A DNA stretch of 64,000 bases from UBA1563 sp037440065 (GTDB lineage: Bacteria; Bacteroidota; Ignavibacteria; Ignavibacteriales; Ignavibacteriaceae). This document shows, one piece after another, positions 17,590 to 26,404 of this stretch. Below the pieces are notes generated by a model, which was not told the DNA's origin, did not search any database, and saw only the letters and a program-made list of their open reading frames with translations. Location: the NCBI GenBank assembly GCA_037440065.1, contig JBBIUV010000017.1, positions 372,001 through 436,000 on the forward strand, read 5' to 3'. How positions within the stretch are numbered: position 1 is the stretch's first letter; each line of letters starts with the position of its first letter. Made by a program: the position numbers and the translations under genes.

Positions 17590-18977
17590 CAGTTTTTCAA
17601 CTTTCTTTCTATTTGATTTACAAATTCTTCCATCTTCATTCCACGAGAACCTTTTACCAGTACAACTAACTCTTGTAATGAGTACTTGTCAAGAAAATTC
17701 CCCAGCCCTTCCCTTGTTGAAAAATGTCTACAGATAACTTTCTCCCCTCTTAATTTTTTAGCAAGATTTTTCATCTGTTTACCCAAAAGATAAACTTCGT
17801 CAATTTTATTTTTAAGAATTGATGTAGCTAAAAGTTGATGTTCTTTCTGTGACTCGGTTCCTAGTTCAAACATGTCTCCAAGGAGAGCAATTTTTTTTGG
17901 ATAAAGCGAAATCATTTTAACCGCTTCAAATGCAGCTCTCATCGATTGAGGATTAGCATTGTATGTATCGTCGACCAATAAAACATTTTTAAATATCTTC
18001 GTGTTAAGTCTTTGTTTTACCGGTTTAATTTTTTCTATTCCATGTAGAATTTCTTTTTTTGTCAATCCCAATTTTAACGAAATAACAATTGCGGCGAATA
18101 AATTCTTAGCATTATGCTCTCCGAACAAAGGAGAAACACAATTAATATAATTTTTTTTATTCCGAATATGGAGGATAATTTTTCCGTTCTTCGTAAAACC
18201 ACTAGTAGTTGTTTTTACATCGGAATCTTGCCTAATTCCGAACGAAATGTTTTTATACTTACTCACCAGCGGTCTTAATCTTGTGTCATCAGTATTGATG
18301 AAAACGATTCCTTTATTTTTCACAGTTTCATCAAAGAGAGCGATTTTTTCTTTTTTGACTCCTTGAAGATTTTTCAAATACTCTAAGTGCGAGGCACCGA
18401 TATTCGTAATTAGTGCATAATCAGGTTGGAGAATTTTTGAAGAATAAGAAATTTCACCAAAATGATTCGTTCCGGTTTCAGCTATCAACACCTCATGTTT
18501 TTCATTGCACGAAAAAATAGTGAGCGGAACTCCGATATGATTATTATTATTTCTTACCGTCGCCTGCACCTTAAACTTTTCAGCAAGAAGAACGGAAAGA
18601 ATTTCTTTGGTTGTAGTTTTGCCGTTGCTTCCGGTAATTCCAATAACTTTTGCCTGTAGTTTTTTCCGCCAAGTATTAGCTAAATCTCCTAAAGCTTGAA
18701 TAGTATTTTCAACAGTAACAATGGTTCCATCACAAGCATCATATTTATTTAATTCATCTTCATTAATGAGAACAGCATTTGCTCCCTTATTTAAGGCCTC
18801 ATTGACAAAGTCATGCCCGTTAAACTTTTCTCCTTTAATCGCAATAAAAATAGAGTTCGGTTTCACTTCACGAGAATCGATTGTTACGCGTCGCGCAGAT
18901 TTATATCCATCCGGATTATAAATTGACGCCGTCGGCAAATTGAATAAATCTTGTAATGTGATGGTTATTTTCTTCAT
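17589..18977 (-). CDS. murF: UDP-N-acetylmuramoyl-tripeptide--D-alanyl-D-alanine ligase
   Basis: Adds D-Ala-D-Ala to the UDP-MurNAc-tripeptide. The ATP loop is GITGSNGKTTTKEIL (about residue 115). FGEHNAKNLFAAI, DDTYNANPQSMRAAFEA and LLGDMFELG are MurF-type motifs, and the C-terminal VVLVKGSRGMKMEEFV is diagnostic. Length of 462 residues is normal. It lies nine bases downstream of murE. Confidence 0.98.
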   Translation of the reverse strand: MKKITITLQDLFNLPTASIYNPDGYKSARRVTIDSREVKPNSIFIAIKGEKFNGHDFVNEALNKGANAVLINEDELNKYDACDGTIVTVENTIQALGDLANTWRKKLQAKVIGITGSNGKTTTKEILSVLLAEKFKVQATVRNNNNHIGVPLTIFSCNEKHEVLIAETGTNHFGEISYSSKILQPDYALITNIGASHLEYLKNLQGVKKEKIALFDETVKNKGIVFINTDDTRLRPLVSKYKNISFGIRQDSDVKTTTSGFTKNGKIILHIRNKKNYINCVSPLFGEHNAKNLFAAIVISLKLGLTKKEILHGIEKIKPVKQRLNTKIFKNVLLVDDTYNANPQSMRAAFEAVKMISLYPKKIALLGDMFELGTESQKEHQLLATSILKNKIDEVYLLGKQMKNLAKKLRGEKVICRHFSTREGLGNFLDKYSLQELVVLVKGSRGMKMEEFVNQIERKLKN

Positions 18978-18986
18978 GGCTCTGAT

Positions 18987-20459
18987 TTAATTCGCACTCA
19001 AATATTTTTCGGCAATTTCTTTATCTGAGAAGTGGTGTTTTACACTATTCACAATCTGATAATTTTCGTGTCCTTTGCCGGCAATCAATACTACAGAGGA
19101 GTCGGCGCTTTCAACTAAAGCTTTCTTGATTGCCTCTTCTCTATCCAAAATAATTTCGTAATTATTTTTCGAAATTCCTTTAACAATATCTGAAATGATC
19201 AACTCCGGATTTTCATTCCGAGGATTATCATTCGTTATCACAACTGAATCGCTTAACTCTGTTGCTATTCTTCCCATCTCCGGTCGTTTAGTTGCATCAC
19301 GATTTCCACCACAACCGAAAATTGTAATTAATTTGTTCTCTTTCGACATCACTTTTCTAAGATTGATGATGGCTTTTTCTAAACTGTCCGCTGTGTGAGA
19401 ATAATCGATGACCGCTTTTTTTGTTTTACCGGAAATTATTTCAAATCTTCCCGGAACAAGAGGAATGGTTTCAATTCCTTGCAAAATATTTTCTGTTGAA
19501 ACACCCGACACAAAAGCTGCGACGAAAGCAGAAGCCGCGTTGTAAGCATTGAATTCACCAATCAATGGGGTTTTAACTAAATATTCTTTTCCTTCGTTCT
19601 TCAACAAGAAATTTGTTCCCGTAAGATTGAATGTGATATTTGAAATTCTAAAATCGGCATGCTCACTTTTTCCGTATGAAATAATTTTTGCTTTACAATC
19701 TTTTAGTAAATCGGAGCAATGTTCGTCATCGCAATTAATAACTGCAAATGCGTTTGGTGACAGCCCGTCGAATAATTTTTTCTTTGCTTCTAGATAGTTG
19801 TCAAAACTGTTATGAAAATCAAGATGATCTGAAGTAATGTTTGAGAATATTGCTACATTAAAGGGAATTCCGTTCACTCGTTCAAGAGCGAGTGAATGAG
19901 AAGATATCTCCATTACAACTGAATCACATTGTTCAGCAACCATTGTAAAAAACAATTCATGCAAATCAGATGATTCCGGTGTAGTCATAGTTGATTCAAC
20001 TACTTTATCACCAATAATATTTGCAATTGTACCGATCAGTCCGATTTTCTTTCCGGCTTTTTCCAGAATATTTTTAATCAAATAAGTAGTGGTTGTTTTA
20101 CCGTTGGTCCCGGTAATTGCATAAGAAAAAAGTTTTGAGGAAGCTTTTTTATAAAATGCGTTGGCAAGTTCTGCAAGAGCAATTCTCGAATTCGAAACTA
20201 AAATTCTGGCAGTCTTCTTCAGATGAAAATAATTTTCCGGTATCGAATTATTATCTTCAATTACAACCGCGATGGCTCCGCTGTTGATCGCATCGGTAAT
20301 AAATTTATGTCCGTCACTGTTGAATCCCTTGATTGCAACAAAAATGGAATTGGCTTTTACGCGGCGCGAATCGTAGTAAATTCCACTCACATCTTTCCTC
20401 TGTACCTCACCGGTAACTTGAATTGCATGGACGCTATTTAATAACTGAGTTAATTCCAT
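18987..20459 (-). CDS. murE: UDP-MurNAc-L-Ala-D-Glu:meso-diaminopimelate ligase
   Basis: Adds the third stem-peptide residue. The ATP loop is AITGTNGKTTTTYLI, and NITSDHLDFHNSFDNYLEAK and FGCGGNRDATKRPEMG follow. The substrate-determining motif reads DNPR (in TNDNPRNENPE, about residue 415), which in this family is specific for meso-diaminopimelate rather than lysine. The cell wall is therefore predicted to be the DAP type. Length of 490 residues is normal; the start overlaps the ftsI stop by one base. Confidence 0.97.
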   Translation of the reverse strand: MELTQLLNSVHAIQVTGEVQRKDVSGIYYDSRRVKANSIFVAIKGFNSDGHKFITDAINSGAIAVVIEDNNSIPENYFHLKKTARILVSNSRIALAELANAFYKKASSKLFSYAITGTNGKTTTTYLIKNILEKAGKKIGLIGTIANIIGDKVVESTMTTPESSDLHELFFTMVAEQCDSVVMEISSHSLALERVNGIPFNVAIFSNITSDHLDFHNSFDNYLEAKKKLFDGLSPNAFAVINCDDEHCSDLLKDCKAKIISYGKSEHADFRISNITFNLTGTNFLLKNEGKEYLVKTPLIGEFNAYNAASAFVAAFVSGVSTENILQGIETIPLVPGRFEIISGKTKKAVIDYSHTADSLEKAIINLRKVMSKENKLITIFGCGGNRDATKRPEMGRIATELSDSVVITNDNPRNENPELIISDIVKGISKNNYEIILDREEAIKKALVESADSSVVLIAGKGHENYQIVNSVKHHFSDKEIAEKYLSAN

Positions 20460-22456
20460 TAATAGAGCGCTATTCCGTTAGTTTCACTTTGTGCCGTTAG
20501 TTTACAGAACATACCTTTTGTAATTGACGTTCCTGCAGAAATACTTTGTGAAATGATTTTGCCGCTTCCTGATATTTCACATTTCACATTAAAGGATGAA
20601 AGAATTCGTATCGCTTCACGAAGTGATTTACCGCCAAGATCGGGCATAACTTTTTTAGAGAAATCAATTTCGTGGCCATCGTCTTGTGTTTGAATGGGAG
20701 AAGCAAAAACCAATTCCGTACTTTTAACATTTTTGTTATCAGCATATGAAAAATGTACCTCAAGCTTATTTGATGGCTGTTGTTTTACAGAACCTGGATT
20801 CAATTCGATGATATTTGAAGCAACTTCATGAAAAACCGGAGCGGCAACATCCCCTCCATAATAACTATTTTGCTTGGGTGCATTCACCAAAACATAGATT
20901 AAATATTTCGGATTTTCTGCCGGGAAAAAACCAATGAAAGAAGAGTTATAACTTTGTGTGGAGTATTTTCCTTCAACTAATTTTCTTGATGTTCCGGTTT
21001 TACCACCAGCAGTGCATGTACTGAGTTTTGCTTTTTTCCCAGTTCCCTCTTCAACAGCAGCAACAAAAAAGTCCCGCATTAGTTTTGATGTTGCATCTTT
21101 AATAACTTGTCTAATAAATTTTGGTTGAAAGGTAGTAACTGTTTTTCCATCATTAGACTCGACTTTTTCAACTAACTGAGGTTGGAACAGCTTTCCACCG
21201 TTGATAATCGCGGCGTAGGCAGCCGTCAATTGAATTGGAGTTACAGCAACTTCATATCCAAATGAGAGAGAGGATTTGGTGTAGTCAGTCCAATTCGCCG
21301 GATTTTTCAAATTCCCCTTTGCTTCTCCAGGGAGTTGAATATCGGTGTAATTTCCAATTCCGAAGTCTCTCAAGTAAAGATAAAACGATTGGGTATCCAT
21401 TTTTTGCGAGAGTTTAGACATCCCTATATTGCTTGAATGGGTGAATACTTCTTTTACTGTCATCCAGCCTGAGTTATGCGAATCTTTAATTGTAACATTT
21501 TTAAATTTATAACTTCCATTCTCTCCAAACACTTTTTCATCGGGGCTGCAAATTTTCTTATCTAAAAAAGCAGCCAGAGAAATTGCTTTAAAAGTTGAAC
21601 CGGGTTCGTATGTATCTGCAATTACTTTGTTGCGTCTAACGGAATCACTGCAGGTGTTATAAAGATTTAAATTGTAGTCTTCGCTATTTGCCATTGCAAG
21701 AATTTTACCATTCGTAGGATCCATCACTATTCCGATTGCATTTTCTGCAGCATTGTAAACCGTTGCTTTTTTAATTGCAGTCTCCAAAATAGTTTGGTAG
21801 GATTTGTTTATCGTAAGATGAATTGAATTCCCCGGTGATGGAGGATTGATGGATTCTTCCAAAACCGTGATCATCTCACCGCGTGCATCTCTAAGAATAA
21901 TTCGACTTCCATCAACACCTTTTAATTCACTATTAAAATATTTTTCAATTCCGTCGGCACCGGAAAATGAAGCATTTACATATCCTAAAATGTGTGAAGC
22001 AAAATTGTCGTATTGATAAATCCTTGATGGATCTTCGTCATAACGGAGGCCATTGATTTTCAATTTTCTTAATACCAGCGATTTTTCAGAATCGATTTTT
22101 TTTGCAATACAAACGTTTCTGCTTTTAGCGGATTTCATTAAGTCAAGATAATATTTAACAGAATTTCCTAATTCTGATGAGAAGGCTTCGGCAATTTTTT
22201 GTTTGTCTATTTTTCGAGCTGACTTTACATCCACAAAAAAAGATATTTCGTTTTTGTTAAACGAAAGTAAAAGTCCGTTGGCATCATAAATTAAACCACG
22301 CTGTGCTTGAATGGTCTGCACTGCTTTATTTTGAACTTCGGCATATGCACCGTATTCAACATTGTGTAAAATTTGAACGTTATATAACCGGAAAACCAAA
22401 GTTAGAAATCCTAAAAAAACAAAAATGACTACAACAAGTAATCGATTATTGTTCAT
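20459..22456 (-). CDS. ftsI: Septal penicillin-binding protein FtsI/PBP3 with C-terminal PASTA domain
   Basis: Class B transpeptidase for septal peptidoglycan, 665 residues. An N-terminal membrane anchor (about residues 5-25) precedes a pedestal domain and a transpeptidase domain. The latter has SxxK in YEPGSTFKAIS (about residue 286), SxN in HSSNIGMS (about 340) and KTG in GGKTGTSRKL (about 488). A single PASTA domain follows at the C-terminus (VMPDLGGKSLREAIRILSS onward, about residues 605-655). It overlaps the ftsL-like gene by 11 bases. Confidence 0.96.
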   Translation of the reverse strand: MNNNRLLVVVIFVFLGFLTLVFRLYNVQILHNVEYGAYAEVQNKAVQTIQAQRGLIYDANGLLLSFNKNEISFFVDVKSARKIDKQKIAEAFSSELGNSVKYYLDLMKSAKSRNVCIAKKIDSEKSLVLRKLKINGLRYDEDPSRIYQYDNFASHILGYVNASFSGADGIEKYFNSELKGVDGSRIILRDARGEMITVLEESINPPSPGNSIHLTINKSYQTILETAIKKATVYNAAENAIGIVMDPTNGKILAMANSEDYNLNLYNTCSDSVRRNKVIADTYEPGSTFKAISLAAFLDKKICSPDEKVFGENGSYKFKNVTIKDSHNSGWMTVKEVFTHSSNIGMSKLSQKMDTQSFYLYLRDFGIGNYTDIQLPGEAKGNLKNPANWTDYTKSSLSFGYEVAVTPIQLTAAYAAIINGGKLFQPQLVEKVESNDGKTVTTFQPKFIRQVIKDATSKLMRDFFVAAVEEGTGKKAKLSTCTAGGKTGTSRKLVEGKYSTQSYNSSFIGFFPAENPKYLIYVLVNAPKQNSYYGGDVAAPVFHEVASNIIELNPGSVKQQPSNKLEVHFSYADNKNVKSTELVFASPIQTQDDGHEIDFSKKVMPDLGGKSLREAIRILSSFNVKCEISGSGKIISQSISAGTSITKGMFCKLTAQSETNGIALY

Positions 22457-22775
22457 TAACTGATTCTCCTTCGGTTACATAATTCTGCACCCCACTTTTT
22501 GAAATCGAAATAGAATACAAAGGTGTTTTTTTCTCAAGTTGTAATTCAATTATTGCGATAGGAACGATCCTCTCTTCGGAGCTTAAAAACTGAGCGTCGG
22601 CAAGTAGTTTTGTTTGTTGATTTTCCAATTGTTTTATCTGTTCGTTCGTTATAACTATTTCTTTTTTCATAAAATCAATGCGTAATTTTAGTCCGACGTA
22701 TCCAAGCAGCAGCAAAATTGCGGTTACAAAAATTACCATTACATGGAGAAGGTGATGTTCGTTTTTGCCACTCAT
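22446..22775 (-). CDS. ftsL: FtsL-like divisome protein
   Basis: Small bitopic protein of 109 residues. A short charged N-terminus is followed by one membrane helix (about residues 11-30, VMVIFVTAILLLLGYVGLKL). A coiled-coil-prone stretch rich in Glu, Gln, Lys and Leu comes next (KKEIVITNEQIKQLENQQTK). This topology and its place between rsmH and ftsI identify it as the FtsL-position protein; sequence alone would not be enough. It overlaps rsmH by four bases and ftsI by 11. Confidence 0.8.
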   Translation of the reverse strand: MSGKNEHHLLHVMVIFVTAILLLLGYVGLKLRIDFMKKEIVITNEQIKQLENQQTKLLADAQFLSSEERIVPIAIIELQLEKKTPLYSISISKSGVQNYVTEGESVNEQ

Positions 22776-23698
22776 TTTTTTTCTGCAGCCCTTAGTTTTG
22801 CACTCCTTGCTCTGTTGTTCAAGACGATTTCCTCTTCTCCGGGCAAAATCGGTTTCTTTGTTAAAATTTTTAATCTACTCACTTTACCGCAAGTACAGAC
22901 CGGAAAACCGGGAGGACAGATACATGATGATTCTTCAAACTTAAAAAGATCTTTCACAATTCTATCTTCTAAGGAGTGATACGTAAGTATTGCAATCCGT
23001 CCGTTCGGCAAAAGAAGATCAACCGATTTTTTCAGAAAAGTTTTTAATGCCGTCAATTCATCATTCACATAAATACGTAATGCTTGAAAAATTCGTGCAA
23101 GCGTTTTCACAACAAAATATTGCGGCGTGAGTTGTTCGATCACTTCAACAAGGTCTGAAGAAGTTTTGAACATTTTAGAATTTCTTTGTTCGATGATTGC
23201 CTTAACAATTCTTCTGGAATTTTTCTCTTCACCGTAGGCAAAAAATATTTCCGTTAGTTCTTCTTCTTCGAAGGTATTAAGCACATCAGCTGCATTGATC
23301 GCTAGATTTTTGTTCATCCGTAAATCCAAAGGAGCGTCGGATCGAAACGTAAATCCCTTTTCCACATTGTCTAACTGAAAAGAAGAAACACCGAGATCGG
23401 CGAATATCCCATCGAATCCGTTGAGCGATTCCAGTTTTGCTACGCTATCAATTTGTGTAAAATTAAAATTGTACAATTTAACTCGGGAATCAGGAGCGAA
23501 CTTTTTCCGGCAATAGTCAAACGCTGTTTCATCTACATCTGTAGCGGCTAAAAGAGCATCCTCATTTAATTGTTGTAAGATTGCCTCCGAATGCCCGCCA
23601 AACCCCAAGGTTCCGTCAAAATAATTTCCTGATTTGTTTCCAATGAGCATGTCAAGCGATTCATGCAATAAAACCGGTTGATGCAGTAACTCAGTCAT
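22772..23698 (-). CDS. rsmH: 16S rRNA (cytosine(1402)-N(4))-methyltransferase
   Basis: S-adenosylmethionine-dependent enzyme that methylates C1402 in the decoding centre of 16S rRNA (MraW). Landmarks are LHQPVLLHESLDML, the AdoMet motif YFDGTLGFGGHSEAIL, DGIFADLGVSSFQLD with GFTFRSDAPLDLRMN, and ILTYHSLEDRIVKDLFK. A Cys-rich C-terminal segment (CICPPGFPVCTCGK) is typical. Length of 308 residues is normal. Four-base overlaps occur with mraZ and ftsL. Confidence 0.98.
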   Translation of the reverse strand: MTELLHQPVLLHESLDMLIGNKSGNYFDGTLGFGGHSEAILQQLNEDALLAATDVDETAFDYCRKKFAPDSRVKLYNFNFTQIDSVAKLESLNGFDGIFADLGVSSFQLDNVEKGFTFRSDAPLDLRMNKNLAINAADVLNTFEEEELTEIFFAYGEEKNSRRIVKAIIEQRNSKMFKTSSDLVEVIEQLTPQYFVVKTLARIFQALRIYVNDELTALKTFLKKSVDLLLPNGRIAILTYHSLEDRIVKDLFKFEESSCICPPGFPVCTCGKVSRLKILTKKPILPGEEEIVLNNRARSAKLRAAEKK

Positions 23699-24135
23699 TC
23701 CATTCTCATAACTTGAGATGCAATTTGTTCGAATGTTTCAGGCGAACCGGAAACGTAGTTATTGTAAACGGTATTATCCCAGAGTTCAATTTTTTTAAGA
23801 ACACCAAGAATCAGAACTTCATTTTTGATACCTGCGTAGTCAAGCAGCGGTTGGGGGATTAAAATTCTTGATTGAGCATCCATTGTATCTTCCTGCGCAT
23901 GCTGCAGCATCATGCGGATAAACCTTGCCTCTTTTTGATCAAAGAAATTTAGCTTCAAAAGTTTTTCTTCAATTAATTTCCATTGATCCTTGGGATAAAT
24001 TTCGATGCATTTATCAATTCCCAAAGTCATAACAAAAGAATTATCAGCCTCCAACGAAACGTTTTTGCGCAAACGTGCGGGGATGCTTAATCTTCCTTTA
24101 CTGTCGATCGAATGTAAAAACTGTCCTTTGAACAA
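23695..24135 (-). CDS. mraZ: Transcriptional regulator MraZ
   Basis: First gene of the dcw cluster, 146 residues, with two SpoVT/AbrB-like half repeats (HSIDSKGRLSIPARLRKN and TMDAQSRILIPQPLLDYAG). MraZ forms ring-shaped oligomers and in other bacteria represses its own operon. The start is TTG at 24135, preceded by AAGGA eight bases upstream; no in-frame ATG precedes the conserved N-terminus. The putative binding repeats lie 29-54 bases upstream of this start. Confidence 0.96.
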   Translation of the reverse strand: MFKGQFLHSIDSKGRLSIPARLRKNVSLEADNSFVMTLGIDKCIEIYPKDQWKLIEEKLLKLNFFDQKEARFIRMMLQHAQEDTMDAQSRILIPQPLLDYAGIKNEVLILGVLKKIELWDNTVYNNYVSGSPETFEQIASQVMRME

Positions 24136-24163
24136 CTTATCTTTCCTTGATTATTGGAATTTT

Positions 24164-24218
24164 CAACCACTTTCTCCCACTACCTCCCAAAATAAGTGAT
24201 TTTTTTTGGTAAAGTCAA
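24164..24218 (-). promoter_or_regulatory. mraZ/dcw promoter with three 10-bp-spaced MraZ boxes
   Basis: Read on the minus strand, TTGACT (24218-24213) and TTATTT (24195-24190) are separated by 17 bases and resemble -35 and -10 elements. Immediately downstream come TGGGAG (24189-24184), TGGGAG (24179-24174) and the degenerate TGGTTG (24169-24164), in exact 10-base steps. Direct TGGG repeats with about five-base spacers are the known MraZ target. Here they would overlie the transcription start, as expected for autorepression. The promoter call is by eye. Confidence 0.7.
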
Positions 24219-24385
24219 GAAAAATCTTTAAAAAAGATTAAGTTTTTTTTCTGATAACTTATTTATTTTTAGGCAGTTAGCGAGATTTATGAAGGTTAAC
24301 TCGTTGTAGACTATAAGGATATAGAAAATGAGTTAAAGTTGGTTGTTAAAAGAATCAAAAAATAGGAAGTTTCCCCCACCATTTT

Positions 24386-25603
24386 TTAATTGAGTCGCTG
24401 GAGTACACAAATGTAAAATCCGTCAAATCCATTTGCGGCGGGAGAAATTTTTCTTTCATCGATGAGTTTAAACTTCTGTCTATTCAATTCTGATGAAAAA
24501 AATCTTTCAATCTGTCCTTCATTTTCTGAAGGAAGAATTGAACAAGTTGAATAAACCATTTTCCCACTTGGTTTAACCATTGCCGAATAATTTTCTAAAA
24601 TTTGCTGCTGAAGAGATTTTAACTCCTCAATACGTTCGCTAGTCAATTTCCATTTTGCATCAGGATTACGGCGCAACACTCCTAATCCGGAACAGGGAAC
24701 ATCAAGTAACACGCGGTCTGCACTATCCACAAGTCGTTTAATCACTTTGGAAGAAGTGATTGTTCTTGTTTCAATAATGTTGATGCCGTTTCTATTTGCA
24801 CGCTTTTTTAATTCGTTCAATTTCCATTCTTCCGTATCGAGAGAAAGAATTTTCCCCTTATTTTGCATCAGTGCTGCAATGTGAAGTGATTTCCCTCCCG
24901 CTCCGGCACATGCGTCAACTACGCGCATTCCTGGTTTTACATCCAAATAATTTGCAACAAGCTGAGATGAAGCATCTTGCAACTCAAAGTATCCATCTTG
25001 AAAGTATGAAGTTTTAAAAAGATTTTGCCGCTGCTTAACCAACAGTGCATCGTTGGTAAAATCGAGTAGAGAAGTTTGAATTCCGATTTCTAAGAATTTT
25101 CGCTGTAAAGCTTCTCTTGAGATTTTCAATGTATTTGAGCGAAGAATAACCGGAGCTTCTTTATTTAACGCGGCAATTTCAGAATCCCATTTGTCCCCTA
25201 ATTCCCTTTCTCCCAACTCATCAAGCCAATCGGGAATTGATTCCTTAATTTTTCTTTCGCTGAATTTACTGTTTTTTTCTATCGAAATTTTATCTTGGTT
25301 TATTGCAGAAAATTCATCCCACAGTGGCAGAGGAATATTTTTCCAGAGAAGATAACCGGCAAAAAGTTTCCAGAGATAATCGCTGTTTTCTTCAGCAGTA
25401 ATGCGCATCATCTCGTTTAACATTCGCCAGTAGCGGACGATTGTGTAGGTTGCTTCAGCAATAAATTTTCTGTCCCGGCTTCCCCATTTTTTATTGGATT
25501 TCAACGATTGCTCAATAGCTTTATCCGCAAATTTTTTCTTAAAAAATATCTGGTCGAGGTTAAAGATAATTCCTTCACAAATATTTCGATGTAATTTTGT
25601 CAT
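24386..25603 (-). CDS. RsmB/NSUN-family RNA (cytosine-5)-methyltransferase
   Basis: AdoMet-dependent methyltransferase of 405 residues, similar to RsmB, which modifies C967 of 16S rRNA. The N-terminal half contains a NusB-like helical region. The catalytic domain shows MRVVDACAGAGGKSLHIAAL (motif I), LLDVPCSGLGVLRRNPDAKW (motif IV with the PC cysteine) and MVYSTCSILPSENEGQIERF (motif VI with the TC cysteine nucleophile). It is on the same strand as the dcw genes and ends about 250 bases before mraZ, outside their operon. The exact target base is inferred from the family. Confidence 0.88.
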   Translation of the reverse strand: MTKLHRNICEGIIFNLDQIFFKKKFADKAIEQSLKSNKKWGSRDRKFIAEATYTIVRYWRMLNEMMRITAEENSDYLWKLFAGYLLWKNIPLPLWDEFSAINQDKISIEKNSKFSERKIKESIPDWLDELGERELGDKWDSEIAALNKEAPVILRSNTLKISREALQRKFLEIGIQTSLLDFTNDALLVKQRQNLFKTSYFQDGYFELQDASSQLVANYLDVKPGMRVVDACAGAGGKSLHIAALMQNKGKILSLDTEEWKLNELKKRANRNGINIIETRTITSSKVIKRLVDSADRVLLDVPCSGLGVLRRNPDAKWKLTSERIEELKSLQQQILENYSAMVKPSGKMVYSTCSILPSENEGQIERFFSSELNRQKFKLIDERKISPAANGFDGFYICVLQRLN

Positions 25604-25777
25604 GCTTGTTTCTTTCGTTACATGATTAACTTTTTAATCGTTCAAGATTGAGATATTTAAAGCTGATTGAAAATCTTTTCAGTGAATGTTAGTTCCATTT
25701 TTTAGCCGATATTAAATAAGCGGTCCAAAGAATTAAATATTTTTGTCGGTATCACCATTCTAATATTCAAAATTTTG

Positions 25778-26176
25778 CTATTTTTTTGCTGTAAGAAAAA
25801 TTATCACGTTTGAAAAAATCACATAACTTGTTACGAAGATGGTACCTATAATTTTATTTTTTTTGCTTTCATTCTTGAATTTTTTTTCTATTGTTATATA
25901 TTTTTTATCTTTTACAAATAAATGGTAATTGAAGAAAACTAGAATACCATAAATCACAACAATCTTTACTTTTTCTTCGAAATATGTAACTTCTGTCAAT
26001 TCCCTTAATATTTTTCTTAGAGGTGTCTCAACAAAAACTACGATAAAGTTAAGTAAATGAATTAAACTTAAAAAAAGTACAGCCTTCCATTCTGGGATAT
26101 CATCTGAGTCAAATATTTGTGAAGAACGATAAAATTTATAAAACACGTATTCTAATAACATCATGTGAACATCCAT
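25778..26176 (-). CDS. Orphan small membrane protein
   Basis: Predicted protein of 132 residues (127 or 128 if the ATGs at 26164 or 26161 are used) that I do not recognise. Three hydrophobic stretches are seen: about residues 31-50 (VLFLSLIHLLNFIVVFVETP), 70-86 (IVVIYGILVFFNYHLF) and 108-128. A Lys-rich charged loop (KDKKYITIEKKFKNESKKNK) lies before the last. Coding sequence is even more A+T-rich than its surroundings and stands alone with poor ribosome binding signals. It could be a recent arrival. Confidence 0.55.
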   Translation of the reverse strand: MDVHMMLLEYVFYKFYRSSQIFDSDDIPEWKAVLFLSLIHLLNFIVVFVETPLRKILRELTEVTYFEEKVKIVVIYGILVFFNYHLFVKDKKYITIEKKFKNESKKNKIIGTIFVTSYVIFSNVIIFLTAKK

Positions 26177-26404
26177 TTTAAAGTGGTTTTTTATACCGGT
26201 ATTTCTGTTGAGTTAATAAAATTCAAAATCATCAATTGTTTCTGCAAATATCCAATTCCGCCTAAAATAAGACTTTCAATTTATTACTTTCCACTATTCA
26301 ACTGCCCCGACCTTGCCGCTTAAACTTCTTTTCCTCCGTTAGAATAAGTAGCAAAATATTATTTACATTTGCCATGTAATTTAATTAAAAAATTCTGCTG
26401 ATTT

